64,000 bases of DNA, from NCBI GenBank assembly GCA_965213885.1, contig OZ243919.1, forward strand, positions 2,852,001 through 2,916,000. The letters run 5' to 3'. The position numbers were made by a program, and so were the translations under genes. Below, piece after piece: positions 26,150 to 34,834 of the stretch (position 1 is the first letter of the stretch; each line of letters starts with the position of its first letter). Source of the stretch: VYFG01 sp965213885. GTDB lineage: Bacteria; Pseudomonadota; Gammaproteobacteria; Arenicellales; Poriferihabitantaceae. Under the pieces are notes generated by a model. That model made no database searches and had not been told where the DNA came from. It was given only the letters and a program-made list of their open reading frames with translations.

Positions 26150-27007
26150 TCAGACCTCCAGCGGATATGACCCCAGGAAGGGCAACATCGCCCTGGCCAC
26201 CTCCGCCGGGATATCCATGTGCAGGTGATGGTTTCCCGGCAGAACGGCCTGTTCGGCATTGCGCAGCGCGTTGATGCGCCGGTGCGTGACATCGCGGGTG
26301 ATGATGGCCCCCTGCCCGGCCAGGATCACCAGGGTCGGCGCCCGGACGCCGCGGACGAACTCCATGACCGCCGCCTCCGTCAGGTACAGGGCCGATGGAT
26401 TCCTGAGCCGCCGGTCGGTGTGGACCCGGATTTCTCCGCCTTCCTCCCGGGCGTTGCGGCGCACCAGCAGTTCCGCCCCTTCCCTGGACACAGGGCTTGC
26501 CCGGCGCCGGGCGCCGATCAACGCCTGCCAGTCCGGGTAACCGCCGCGCCGTGCCGGTTTCGGGTCGAGTTCCGCCTCGATGGACCGGCGCAGCCGGTCC
26601 ACCGTGTCCCTGGCCTCGCCGCTGGTCGGCCCCACTCCGTCGATCAGCACCAGTGACCTGACCTGCTCCGGAAAGACTGCGCTGTATGCCAGCGCGACGT
26701 TTGCGCCCAGCGAATGTCCGATGAGATGGAATTGCCTCCACCCGAGCTGGGCCGCGGCATGGGCGGCATCAGTCACGTAGTCGACAAAGAGATACCCGTC
26801 GCCCGCCGGTCGGTGAGCGGAATGACCGTGCCCGGGGAAGTCCACGGCAACGACGCGGTACCCGGGAAGATGCCCCGACAGGGGGATGAAGCTGGCGGCA
26901 TTGTCCCGCCATCCGTGGAGTGCCAGTACGGGCTCGCCGTCCGTGTCACCGAGGCAAAGCGCGGCGAGACGACCGCCCGGACGATCAAGTTGAATGGATG
27001 TGTGCAT
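26150..27007 (-). CDS. Alpha/beta-fold hydrolase
   Basis: A 285-residue protein of the alpha/beta hydrolase fold: oxyanion-hole loop LALHGWRDNAASF near residues 28-40, DFPGHGHSAHRPAG, nucleophile elbow LIGHSLGANVAL (serine near residue 98), and a C-terminal LPGNHHLHMDIP with the catalytic histidine. It resembles the MEST/serine hydrolase-like group that includes many uncharacterised esterases. It has no signal peptide, so it is cytoplasmic. It is convergent with dacB (4 bp between stops). Substrate cannot be inferred. Confidence 0.85.
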   Translation of the reverse strand: MHTSIQLDRPGGRLAALCLGDTDGEPVLALHGWRDNAASFIPLSGHLPGYRVVAVDFPGHGHSAHRPAGDGYLFVDYVTDAAHAAAQLGWRQFHLIGHSLGANVALAYSAVFPEQVRSLVLIDGVGPTSGEARDTVDRLRRSIEAELDPKPARRGGYPDWQALIGARRRASPVSREGAELLVRRNAREEGGEIRVHTDRRLRNPSALYLTEAAVMEFVRGVRAPTLVILAGQGAIITRDVTHRRINALRNAEQAVLPGNHHLHMDIPAEVARAMLPFLGSYPLEV

Positions 27008-27119
27008 CGGGAACCCGTCCCATGGTTACGGCATCCGGACCCCGGACTGATGAGTTGGACGGCGGATCAGCCGGACGGGAAATTACACCATTCATTGGTC
27101 GCAAATCAGGGTTGACGGG

Positions 27120-27206
27120 TTTGTACTGCGGAACGAATTGAATTATCGTATATATAAACAATTTGTTGAATACGTAATTAATTATTGATTTTTTTAATAA
27201 TTGCCA
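27120..27206 (+). promoter_or_regulatory. AT-rich promoter region of citrate synthase
   Basis: The roughly 85 bp before gltA are unusually AT-rich for this genome, with ATCGTATATATAAACAATTTG and a TTTTTTAATAA stretch. TATATA-type -10 candidates are present, but no convincing -35 pairing can be fixed by eye. The ribosome site GAGGAA lies 8 bp before the ATG at 27221. An AT-rich upstream element suits a strongly expressed TCA-cycle gene. Confidence 0.4.
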
Positions 27207-27220
27207 TCGAGGAAACAGCC

Positions 27221-28588
27221 ATGGCCAAGCCCAATACCCAAGACAACGCAAAAGACGGCTTCACGCTCACGGACAACAATACTGGCAAATCCTACAATCT
27301 GCCCGCACTCACGGGAAGCATGGACAACCGGCTGGTGGACATCAGCAAGCTGTATCCGCAGACCGGCATCCTCACCTACGATCCGGGATTCTCTTCCACC
27401 GCCGCCTGCAAATCAGATATCACCTACATCGATGGCAACAAGGGTGTTCTCATGCACCGCGGCTATCCCATCGACCAGCTCGCAAAACACAGCGACTACA
27501 TCGAGGTCTGCTATCTCCTCCTGTACGGGGAACTGCCGACCCCCGAACAGAAGGAGCAGTTCGACATCGACATCAAGCATCACACGCTGCTGCACGAACA
27601 GCTGATCCGGTTCTACAGCGGCTTCATGCGCAGTGCGCATCCCATGGCGGTCATGGTGGGTGTGGTCGGGGCGCTGTCCGCGTTCTACCACGACAAGATG
27701 GACATCACCGATCCCAACGAGCAGCGGGTCGCTGCCCACCGCATCATCGCCAAGATGCCCACCATCGGCGCCTATGCCTACAAGTACTCCCTGGGCATGC
27801 CGTTCCCCATGCCGCGCAACAAGTACACCTATGCGGAAAACCTCCTGCAGTTGATGTTTTCCAATCCCGCGGAGGATTACGTCCTCAACCCCGTCCTGAC
27901 CAAGGCTGTGGACCTCCTGCTGATCCTGCACGCGGACCACGAGCAGAACGCGTCCACCTCCACGGTCCGCCTTGCCGGTTCCTCCGGGGCCAACCCCTAT
28001 GCCTGTGTGGCGTCCGGTATCGCCTCGCTGTGGGGGCCCGCCCACGGCGGCGCCAACGAGGCGGTCCTGAAGATGCTGGAACAGATCGGCACATCCGGAA
28101 ACATCCGGAAATTCATCAAGAAGGCCCAGGACCCCGATGACAGCTTCCGCCTGATGGGTTTCGGCCACAGGGTCTACAAGAGCTACGACCCGCGGGCCGC
28201 AGTGTTGCGGGAATCCTGTCATGAGGTGCTGAACGTTCTCGGCATCAACGACCCCAAGCTCGAGCTGGCCATGGAACTGGAGCAGATTGCACTCAAGGAC
28301 GCGTACTTCATCGACAAGAAGCTCTACCCCAACGTGGACTTCTATTCCGGCATCATCATGAGCGCCCTCGGTTTCCCCACGTCGATGTTCACGGTGATGT
28401 TCGCCATCGGCCGGTCGGTGGGATGGATCTCGCACTGGAAGGAAATGCTGGTGGATGACGACCACCGGATCGGCCGCCCGCGGCAGCTGTACCTTGGCGA
28501 GACGAAACGGCAATACAATCCCATGGACAAGCGCGGGCACACGGAAAAGAAGACCAGCTGGGGCTGGCTGTGGGGCGGCAGTCGCTGA
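27221..28588 (+). CDS. gltA: Citrate synthase
   Basis: A 455-residue type II (hexameric-type) citrate synthase. Catalytic signatures: the histidine in HADHEQNASTSTVRLAGSSGANPYA, the histidine in WGPAHGGANEAVLKML, and FGHRVYKSYDPRA followed by the aspartate/arginine region. It condenses oxaloacetate and acetyl-CoA. The start at 27221 has GAGGAA upstream. The C-terminus carries an additional basic/aromatic end (KKTSWGWLWGGSR) compared with E. coli. Flanking genes are convergent (antiporter at 28604) and divergent (hydrolase at 27007), so it is a single-gene transcription unit. Confidence 0.97.
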   Translation: MAKPNTQDNAKDGFTLTDNNTGKSYNLPALTGSMDNRLVDISKLYPQTGILTYDPGFSSTAACKSDITYIDGNKGVLMHRGYPIDQLAKHSDYIEVCYLLLYGELPTPEQKEQFDIDIKHHTLLHEQLIRFYSGFMRSAHPMAVMVGVVGALSAFYHDKMDITDPNEQRVAAHRIIAKMPTIGAYAYKYSLGMPFPMPRNKYTYAENLLQLMFSNPAEDYVLNPVLTKAVDLLLILHADHEQNASTSTVRLAGSSGANPYACVASGIASLWGPAHGGANEAVLKMLEQIGTSGNIRKFIKKAQDPDDSFRLMGFGHRVYKSYDPRAAVLRESCHEVLNVLGINDPKLELAMELEQIALKDAYFIDKKLYPNVDFYSGIIMSALGFPTSMFTVMFAIGRSVGWISHWKEMLVDDDHRIGRPRQLYLGETKRQYNPMDKRGHTEKKTSWGWLWGGSR

Positions 28589-28603
28589 TCCCCTACTGTC
28601 CGT

Positions 28604-29545
28604 TCAACTGAACAGCCAGGCCTGGCAGCCGATGTAGCCGGCAAGAAGCATTGTGCCTTCCAGGCGGTTGATCTGCCGGCTGGTTGCGCAGAAGATCCAG
28701 AGCACCACGCCCGCAGCCGCCATCAATCCGAGCATGTCCACGCTGACATCGCCTCGGGGCAGGGGCGTGATCGACGCCGCAGTGCCGAGCACGCAGAACG
28801 TGTTCCAGATGTTGGAGCCGACGATATTGCCCACGGCCATGGATCCGTGTCCACGCAGGATGGAGATCACCGAGGCGGTGATCTCCGGCAGGCTGGTGCC
28901 CACGGCCACCACGGTCATCCCGATCAGAGCCTCGGAGACGCCAAGCCTGGCAGCGATGTGAACCGCCCCTTCCACCAGCCAGTGCCCGCCGAGGGTCAGC
29001 AGAAGGATTCCGCCGGCGAGACTGGCCAGCACCCAGGGCAGGGATCCCCGGGCGGCGATGTCCCCTGCGACATCGATGCTGAGGCCGGCCGCCTGCCGGC
29101 GCCGTGATACCCGGATGACCCAGACCACGTACACCAGCAGCGCAGACAGCAGCAGCAGGCCCTCCAGGGTGCTGATCCTGTCGTCCGGCAGGAGCGTGCC
29201 GGCAATGGCTGCGAATCCCAGCAGCATCACCGGCAGGTCACGCCTGAGCACGAAGGGCTCGATGTCGATGGGCAGGAGGATTGCGCTGATCGCGAGTACC
29301 AGGGCGATGTTGGTGAAGTTCGATCCCACCACGTTGCCGATGGCAATTCCCGGGGACCCCACCAGGGCAGCGTCGATGCTGACCGCCAGTTCCGGGGCGC
29401 TGGTGCCCAGGGCGACGATGGTCAGGCCCGTGACCAGGGAGGACAGCCCGGCACGCAGGCCCAGCGCCACTGCGGCGCGGACCAGGAGTTCGCCGCCGGC
29501 GGCGAGCGCTCCGAGTCCAACCAGTATCAAGAGGATGTCCTTCAC
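28604..29545 (-). CDS. Calcium/sodium antiporter (CaCA family)
   Basis: A 313-residue membrane protein with about ten hydrophobic segments and the two inverted alpha-repeats of the CaCA family: GNVVGSNFTNIALVLAISA in the N-terminal half and GNIVGSNIWNTFCVLG in the C-terminal half. Upstream partner motifs are TIVALGTSAPELAVSI and TVVAVGTSLPEITASV. These contain the acidic residues that coordinate Ca2+ and Na+ (YrbG-like). It resides in the inner membrane. Ion selectivity cannot be read from sequence alone. Confidence 0.92.
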   Translation of the reverse strand: MKDILLILVGLGALAAGGELLVRAAVALGLRAGLSSLVTGLTIVALGTSAPELAVSIDAALVGSPGIAIGNVVGSNFTNIALVLAISAILLPIDIEPFVLRRDLPVMLLGFAAIAGTLLPDDRISTLEGLLLLSALLVYVVWVIRVSRRRQAAGLSIDVAGDIAARGSLPWVLASLAGGILLLTLGGHWLVEGAVHIAARLGVSEALIGMTVVAVGTSLPEITASVISILRGHGSMAVGNIVGSNIWNTFCVLGTAASITPLPRGDVSVDMLGLMAAAGVVLWIFCATSRQINRLEGTMLLAGYIGCQAWLFS

Positions 29546-29626
29546 GGGGGGATTTGGGCCTTGTTGGTTCCGATTCCCTGAATCGTCCCTATATCTGGCT
29601 TCTGCCTTGAATTACAATCCCCGGCC

Positions 29627-29884
29627 ATGCTGACCTGGGTCTACAAGAGCGCGCGAAAGGCCGACACCTACCTGTATATCGATCGCAAGGACGACTTCAC
29701 GCGGGTACCCGGTTCCCTGCTGGACCTGATGGGCCGGCTGGACTATGTCCTCGAGGTGGACCTGGCCTCCCGCGAGAAACTGGCCAGGGCAGACATCGAC
29801 GAAGTGCGCTCCGGACTGCAGGACAGCGGCTATTTTCTCCAGTTGCCGCCCGAGGGGCCGGCACAGGAAGCGGCCGGACGGTGA
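29627..29884 (+). CDS. ycgL: YcgL domain protein
   Basis: An 85-residue protein with the YcgL core: WVYKSARKADTYLYIDRKDDF, VPGSLLDLMGRLDYVLEVDL and an ending GYFLQLPP. YcgL is a small gammaproteobacterial family with an alpha/beta fold and no firmly assigned function. The next gene begins 5 bp after this stop, so the three plus-strand genes to 30844 are probably co-transcribed. Confidence 0.9.
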   Translation: MLTWVYKSARKADTYLYIDRKDDFTRVPGSLLDLMGRLDYVLEVDLASREKLARADIDEVRSGLQDSGYFLQLPPEGPAQEAAGR

Positions 29885-29888
29885 TTCC

Positions 29889-30248
29889 ATGCTGACCAAG
29901 ATTCTCTTCACCATCATCGTGGTGATCGGCGTTGCACTGTATTTCCGCACCAAGAAGAACCCGCCCAGGGTCCGGGAAGCGGCTGGATCCGCGCAGGAGT
30001 CCGCACCTTCCACGCGGACTGTCGTCTATATCCTGCTCGCCGTCATGGTGGCGGCATCCATCGGCGTGTTCGTCTACAAGTGGCAGCAGGACAACCGCAT
30101 CATCGAGATCCGGGTCACCACGGAATCCGGCGAGGTGGTCAACTACCGAGCCCGCCACAAGGATATCAGCGGGCGCAGCTTCCTCTCGCTGGAGGGCGTC
30201 CAGGTGACCCTGGGGACGGGGGACCGTGTGGAGACACTGGGTTATTGA
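29889..30248 (+). CDS. Small membrane protein of unknown function
   Basis: From ATG at 29889 the product is 119 residues with two hydrophobic helices (LTKILFTIIVVIGVALYF at residues 2-19 and VVYILLAVMVAASIGVFVY near 45-63). A soluble C-terminal beta-rich tail follows (IIEIRVTTESGEVVNYRARHKDI...GRSFLSLEGVQVTLGTGDRVE). The topology suggests a membrane anchor with a compact C-terminal domain. It overlaps the rhomboid gene start by 4 bp if TTG at 30245 is used. I do not recognise a named family. Confidence 0.8.
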   Translation: MLTKILFTIIVVIGVALYFRTKKNPPRVREAAGSAQESAPSTRTVVYILLAVMVAASIGVFVYKWQQDNRIIEIRVTTESGEVVNYRARHKDISGRSFLSLEGVQVTLGTGDRVETLGY

Positions 30249-30844
30249 GAACGCCGCTACCCAGGGTTCCCGTGACGCTGGCGCTGGTCGGAACCTGCAT
30301 CCTGGTCTACCTGCTCATGATGTGGAACCAGGAATGGATGGTGCGCGGACTGCTGATCTCGGTGTATTACCACCCGGCCCTGCCCGAAATCCGCGGGGGC
30401 GAGATCTGGCGCCTGATCACGCCGGCATTCCTGCATTTCGGGCTCTTCCATATCGTCTTCAACCTGTTGTGGACCTGGGAGTTCGGCCGCCTGATAGAGA
30501 GCCGCCAGGGTGGTCTCATGCTGCTGCTCCTGTTCCTGGTCTGCAGCCTGGCGGCGAATATCGCCCAGTACCTGGTGAGCGGCCCCGCCTTCGGCGGAAT
30601 GTCCGGGGTCATCTATGCATTTTTCGGCTACACCTGGACCCAGGGCTTTGCCAATCCCCGTTTCGGGGCCCGGCTCAACTCCCCGGTGGTCTACCTGCTT
30701 CTCGGCTGGTTCGTGATCTGCTGGACCGGCATCCTGGAAAGGCTGTTCGGACTCGGTGTGGCGAACACGGCCCACACCGCGGGGCTGGTCTCGGGCCTGG
30801 CGGTGTCCCTCGGCGTGATCGTCTGGCAGCGCCTGGCCCGCTGA
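30245..30844 (+). CDS. Rhomboid-family intramembrane serine protease
   Basis: About 199 residues with six membrane segments. The first transmembrane/loop region reads WRLITPAFLHFGLFHIVFNLLWTWEFGRLIE with the conserved HxxFN histidine and asparagine. The catalytic serine is in FGGMSGVIYAFFGY and the catalytic histidine in NTAHTAGLVSGL. This is a complete rhomboid dyad. A TTG at 30245 overlaps the preceding stop (TTGA) and is the chosen start; GTG at 30272 is the alternative and would shorten the first segment. Substrates are unknown. Confidence 0.88.
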   Translation: MRTPLPRVPVTLALVGTCILVYLLMMWNQEWMVRGLLISVYYHPALPEIRGGEIWRLITPAFLHFGLFHIVFNLLWTWEFGRLIESRQGGLMLLLLFLVCSLAANIAQYLVSGPAFGGMSGVIYAFFGYTWTQGFANPRFGARLNSPVVYLLLGWFVICWTGILERLFGLGVANTAHTAGLVSGLAVSLGVIVWQRLAR

Positions 30845-30880
30845 GCCGGACCGGGCGGGTCCGGAGCCCGCAAACCCGGC

Positions 30881-31487
30881 TCACCGGAAGCAGAACATCC
30901 TCAGATAGGAATCAAAGGCGAACAGCCTGTTGCGGCTCCTGCCCGTGACCTCTCTCGGGATGCCGTGCTCGCACACCAGGGCCACCAGTTCGTTTGCCGG
31001 GCGGAAACTCACCCCACAGGCTGCGGCTGCCCGTCTGCCGAAACGTTCGCGAATCTGCCGCTCGGTCTTCGATTTCAGCGCGATGGCCCTGTCCAGCGTC
31101 CTCGCTGGTTCGGACCCGCATCAGGCTGTCATCGTAAAGGCCCCTGTCCTTGGCAAGACAACCGGAAAGGGACAGCAGCGGCCGGTGGACAACTCCCTCG
31201 CTCAGGAGCAGCAGGACAATCAGCAGGCGGCCGATTCTTCCATTGCCGTCCGGGAAGGGATGGATGGTTTCAAACTGGCAGTACGCGATGCCGATGCGGA
31301 CAAGCGCCGGGAGCGTAAGATCCGTGTTGTGAATGAATTTTTCCAGATCGTCCATCAGGCCGGGCACATGATCCAGTGACGACGGGACAAAGATCGCATC
31401 CGACAACCCGCCGCCGGCCCGGTTCTGACTGGTACGAAATTCACCGGCGGGATGGTGCTCGCCACGAACCCCGCCAGGCAGTATCCG
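30881..31487 (-). pseudogene. Decayed Fic-family gene (AMPylase-like), 5' end replaced and C-terminal part frameshifted
   Basis: The minus strand contains a recognisable Fic core: GVRGEHHPAGEFRTSQNRAGG, AIFVPSSLDHVPGLMDDLEKFIH and the catalytic motif HPFPDGNGRIGR. The core ends near RVRTSE at about 31106. Immediately after, another frame carries the normal Fic C-terminus: ERQIRERFGRRAAAACGVSFRPANELVAL, REVTGRSRNRLFAFDSYL, stop at 30881. Roughly 60-100 residues that belong between them are missing and the frame changes. The N-terminal 120 or so residues are absent, replaced by the start of a group II intron protein. The gene is therefore dead or at best yields a fragment. Confidence 0.8.
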
Positions 31488-32029
31488 GTCCGCCGCAGGC
31501 GGCACGCTTTCCCGACACTGCGTCCGGCGCGTGGCCCGGCTTCCCGGATTCTCCTTGGTGGAGTCCCTTTGCTCCGCCGACTCCGCGGGTGGTTTCCCTC
31601 CGTTGTTCGCCGACCTCAACGCTCGTACGGACTCATCCGACTTTTTCCTATCATTCACCATCAGATTCAGTTTTCTCTTTCCTCATGCGGCCCCTCGACT
31701 CGGGGCGATATGAAGACCTCCCAGGGTCCCGACAGAAGGCGGGCGGACGTGCATGGGTTCCTTGACACCGTAGGGTCCCCCGGTCTCTCACCAGAGCGAA
31801 ACCGGGTCGTGTTGGCTTCGACATCAACGAGTGTCTCGCCACCCCAGACTCGATCCTTTCGATGCTCAATAAGCCCTGCCCACCCGTACCGCTGCCGACA
31901 CTTCGCCGGCCCCCTCACGAGGACCTGCGCACAACTCGCGGAGAGTCGTGGCTGGTTAAGCCTTCAACACGGGGGACTTGCACCCCCTACCTTCTGCCAG
32001 TTCGCCTGGCATACCGCTGAATGATCCTC
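31483..32029 (-). mobile_element. Truncated group II intron: 5' ribozyme portion and first 60 codons of its maturase
   Basis: On the minus strand, 32029 to about 31665 reads as conserved 5' group II intron sequence: a GGTATGCCAGGCGAACTGG segment, GTCTGGGGTGGCGAGACACT and GGGACCCTGGGAGGTCTTC blocks known from the bacterial intron family whose protein begins MVNDRKKSDESV. The protein start is at 31661. Sixty residues are intact (…SADS-like RRTQCRESVPPAADRI) before the frame runs directly into fic at about 31483. Reverse transcriptase, maturase and the 3' ribozyme domains are missing. Identification is from remembered family sequence, so a covariance-model search is the proper test. Confidence 0.62.
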
Positions 32030-32332
32030 CTACAAGTGCCGCGTTGCCAACATGCGATCATGTAAAACACGGACCACTTCGATGCCGTACTCTGTTGTGC
32101 GGTAATAGATAACGTGGCGGGTCACTGGAAACCGTCGATAACCGGCGCGTATGTGATCGCAGGCTGTTCCAGTGTTAGGACTGTCGGCTAGAAAATCGAA
32201 CGCCTCTGTCAGAGCGTCTACATACTGTTCGGTTTGCGCCCTACCCCACTCGGCGAGCGAGTAGAGCCACAAGGCTTCCATATCATCTTTGGCTTTTGGT
32301 GCAAGCCGATCTTCAGCCTTGTTTGTCGCCAT
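32030..32332 (-). CDS. parE: ParE/RelE-type toxin
   Basis: A 100-residue protein with the RelE/ParE fold pattern: AKDDMEALWLYSLAEWGRAQTEQYVDALTEAFDFLADSP, YRRFPVTRHVIYYRTTEYGIEVVRVLHDRM. Toxins of this group inhibit gyrase (ParE) or cleave mRNA on ribosomes (RelE). The partner and length favour ParE. It overlaps the antitoxin gene by 20 bp, the usual arrangement. The stop lies exactly at the boundary with the group II intron fragment, so the C-terminus appears complete. Confidence 0.88.
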   Translation of the reverse strand: MATNKAEDRLAPKAKDDMEALWLYSLAEWGRAQTEQYVDALTEAFDFLADSPNTGTACDHIRAGYRRFPVTRHVIYYRTTEYGIEVVRVLHDRMLATRHL

Positions 32333-32570
32333 GCTTAGCTATCATTTCTTGTTTGAATAAATCACCATCGAATGGCTGAGGTTCCCCGCTCTCCTCACCC
32401 TCGATCAGCGCGGCGCGGATCGTATCGGGCTCGGCTTTGCTGGCTTGGTCGCGGCGAATCAAATCGCGGATATATTCGCTGTCGTTTGTGAATTGCCCCG
32501 CGGCGATCTGAGTTTTGATCCAGTTGTCCTGCTGCTCAGTTACGGTGATCGTCTTGCGTGTAGTGCTCAT
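32313..32570 (-). CDS. parD: ParD-type ribbon-helix-helix antitoxin
   Basis: An 85-residue protein starting STTRKTITVTEQQDNWIKTQIAAGQFTNDSEYIRDLIRRDQ, a ribbon-helix-helix DNA-binding domain of the ParD/CC2985 class. An acidic flexible tail that would cap the toxin follows. It is encoded upstream of and overlapping parE, so the pair would be autoregulated. A GGAGA ribosome site precedes the ATG, and a TATGAT -10 candidate lies in the AT-rich upstream DNA (near 32606-32614). Confidence 0.88.
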   Translation of the reverse strand: MSTTRKTITVTEQQDNWIKTQIAAGQFTNDSEYIRDLIRRDQASKAEPDTIRAALIEGEESGEPQPFDGDLFKQEMIAKHGDKQG

Positions 32571-32689
32571 GAAACCGGTCTCCAGGGGGTGTGTGAAAAA
32601 TCATACTATTGATGCAATTTATCACATGCTCTCTTTTGACCAAACTCTTTTTTGCTTTTTCCAGTGCTCCCTTTCATTCATTCCTCTGA

Positions 32690-33177
32690 TGAGACCCGCC
32701 GGAGGCGTGGTCGGCCAGCGCAGCGACATTCATGCCTCCGGAGCCGACACTTTCACAACACCGACGCGCGCAACGGAAATCACCCCGTACGAGATTGCAC
32801 GCAAACATTGCGGCCGCAACAAGGAATGGAAAATCGGCCTCGAACTGCTTCGCAAAAAGATGGGCGCAACCAGTCCGCTTAATATGTTTCAGTTTTTCAT
32901 CAACGAGCTTGCGGAGCGCGATCACTTGCCTGACTACACCGTCGAAGTTGAAGGCGACATCGTGGTTTTTTCTAACCGCGTTGCTTACGAGAAAGCAAAA
33001 CGATACGTGCCACGCGATCACAGCGTCTATGACTGGGAAACCGATTGGGTGCAGTTCTGGCGTGATAGCGGCTGCCCTACCCTGCAATCGCCGGACGGCG
33101 CGCTCATTGGTTTCTGCAAAGCGCGCTTTGTTCGCCTCGACGGCCGCCTGGACACACAGAGGCGATCAAGAGGATAG
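32690..33177 (+). pseudogene. Plasmid replication initiator (RepA-like), C-terminal fragment
   Basis: The frame running to 33177 contains TPYEIARKHCGRNKEWKIGLELLRKKMGATSPLNMFQFFINELAERDHLPDYTVEVEGDIVVFSNR and a tail VYDWETDWVQFWRDSGCP. This is typical of the C-terminal part of plasmid RepA initiators, which are usually 300 residues or more. Only about 140 relevant residues remain, and the sequence before about 32745 is unrelated. It directly precedes a parA gene, as on plasmids. It marks an integrated, truncated plasmid backbone. Confidence 0.65.
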
Positions 33178-33183
33178 CAGGAT

Positions 33184-33837
33184 ATGACCTACAAACTCGC
33201 AATGGTCGCGCAGAAAGGCGGGGTCGGAAAATCCACCCTTGCGCGGATTATCGCCGTGGAAGCCACGAAAGGCGGCCTTACGGACAAAAATCGCCGATCT
33301 TGATACGCAGCAAACAACGTGCGTGAAGTGGACAGCCAGAAAGGCAAACAACGGATTTGAACCGCAGATCAGATCGGAGCCGTTTCGTACGGCAGATCAA
33401 GCGTTGCAGGACGCGACGGGCTTCGAGCTTTACATCTTCGACGGTGCGCCGCATTCATCCGTGGAGACGCAAAAAGCCTGTCAGGCGGCCGATATGGTCG
33501 TCATTCCGACAAGCGAAGGCATAGACGACCTCGAGCCGTCTGTAGTCCTTGCCAACAATTTGGTGAAAGAGGGCATACCGGCCGGAAAATCGCCTTTGCC
33601 CTTTGCATCACGTCGGATTCCGAACGCGAAATTGCCGGCGCGCGTGACTACCTCGCGCAAACCCCATACACCGTCCTCGAGGGCGAAATTCCGTTCCGAT
33701 CGGCGTTCAAAGCGGCGATGGATAAGGGCAAAGCGATCACCGAGACCTCGTTTCCGACGCTCCGCAAACGCGCTGACGCGATGGTCCAGGCAATCATTGA
33801 TGCGGTTGCAGAAGCGGCCGCGCGCGAGGTGGCGTGA
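33184..33837 (+). pseudogene. parA: Plasmid partition ATPase ParA with two compensating frameshifts
   Basis: The gene begins ATG at 33184 with the deviant Walker A KGGVGKSTLARIIAVEA. It loses frame at the AAAAA run near 33287 (one extra A), continues in the next frame with KIADLDTQQTTCVKWTAR and IFDGAPHSSVETQKACQAADMVVIPTSE, then loses frame again at the AAAA run near 33592 (one A too few). It ends in the original frame with IPFRSAFKAAMDKGKAITETSFPTLRKRADAM and a stop at 33835-33837. Without the two indels the product is 217 residues, normal for this ParA type. Either a decaying gene or paired homopolymer read errors. Confidence 0.75.
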
Positions 33838-34074
33838 TGGCTGATCTTACAAAGCTCAAAGGCAAGGCAGACAAGGGCAGTCCGCCAGCGATCGAAACGA
33901 AGGAGGGCAAGGGGATGCCACCGGCCGAAACCAACGACAACCTGAACAATCCGCCGCGCGAGACTCCGGTCAAGAAAACAAAAATCGAGTTTTCTGTGCC
34001 CGAACACATGGCGAACGCGTTTTCGCAAGAAGCGGGACATCGGTTCGGCTTCAAGACCGACACCCCGCGGCGCT
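33837..34074 (+). pseudogene. Small plasmid partition-associated protein, truncated
   Basis: An ATG overlapping the parA stop (TGATGG) starts MADLTKLKGKADKGSPPAIE, a low-complexity N-terminus like those of small ParB-like centromere-binding proteins. KKTKIEFSVPEHMANAFSQEAGHRFGFK follows, the beginning of a helix-turn-helix or ribbon-helix-helix DNA-binding part. From about 34075 the frame runs into istA remnant sequence, so the C-terminus is lost. Position behind parA and the N-terminal style support the assignment; a specific family name is not secure. Confidence 0.5.
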
Positions 34075-34290
34075 TCGCCAATCGCCTCGGCACCGGCGGC
34101 GGAAACAGCTTCCGCTCCAGATCGGCGGCGGCCAGGTCAGACCTGCACGTTCCGTCCGGCGCAGAGTGGAACTGACCGTGGGGCGGGCAATGCCGCAAAT
34201 GGTCGAAATCTTCCGGTTACTCAGCCCCTGATCCCACTTGAGCCGAAGAATCTCTCTGATCTTGCGCATCGATATACTCTGGTTGGGCAT
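34075..34290 (-). mobile_element. IS21-family transposase IstA, N-terminal remnant
   Basis: The minus strand from 34290 reads MPNQSISMRKIREILRLKWDQGLSNRKISTICGIARPTVSSTLRRTERAGLTWP, the N-terminal helix-turn-helix of IS21 IstA. After a frameshift it continues ADLERKLFPPPVPRR, another IstA landmark, and then stops being transposase-like at about 34075 inside the partition gene. The catalytic DDE domain and istB are absent. An inverted repeat (GGTGTGCTCTCC / GGGAGAGCACC, 34290-34324) lies just upstream and may mark the element end. Confidence 0.75.
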
Positions 34291-34324
34291 GGTGTGCTCT
34301 CCGATTTGAAAGGGAGAGCACCAT

Positions 34325-34834
34325 ACCGGTTGTCATCAATGCGTCGCTTGGCTCCGATGGGTGAAGTACCACCCTTTGACGCGCTCCATAAAAAGTCCCC
34401 CGATTCCCATGGTCCGCCGGCAATCCACGGGCGAAGCTGCCCCCAGGCAAGCGCAGCCGGTGCGCTGGTGGCACCCTCTGTCGCCAGCGTCTTCTCCCTG
34501 CCGGCCGGCAGGGCCTGATCCACCCATGGTGCCGCATTCCCGGCCGGCCAGGCGCGGACACGGAGGCCCGCGGGTCGGGCCGGGAGGCCCTCCCTGCATC
34601 GCATCGCAAGGACGCGCAGCGGTGCATCGGGGGCGCGAACACGCTCCCCCGCTATGTTTCCCCGGCGCAATTTCCCCGGCGCAATAAACCAGACAGTTAC
34701 ACAGCAGATATAATAACGGAAACATGATTGTACTCGTCCCATATCGGGCGGGTCGTCGCTGCCCTGCTGGGGGTGGACCCGGGGTCTGCAGCCTTGATCC
34801 CGCCAAGTGCGCTGGGGTACAGTCCGCGCAACGC
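34325..34834. other. Intergenic region before the T-box leader, no gene seen
   Basis: No convincing coding frame; the open frames here are compositional. Near its end is an AT-rich patch with a perfect TATAAT at 34709-34714, the best -10 candidate for the ileS leader transcript, although no matching -35 is visible at 16-18 bp. Confidence 0.5.
34709..34714 (+). promoter_or_regulatory. ileS: Candidate -10 element (TATAAT) for the T-box/ileS transcript
   Basis: A consensus TATAAT in a locally AT-rich stretch (CAGATATAATAACGG) within otherwise GC-rich DNA, about 120 bp before the start of the T-box Stem I. No good -35 hexamer is found, so the promoter is a candidate only. Confidence 0.4.

Noticed and set aside
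27413..28540. Long minus-strand open frame opposite gltA
   Set aside because: Antisense shadow in high-GC DNA; no start context or known domain, and gltA on the other strand is unmistakable.
31452..32024. Plus-strand 190-codon open frame over the intron fragment
   Set aside because: It is the antisense of structured group II intron RNA; similar false ORFs are common opposite such introns.
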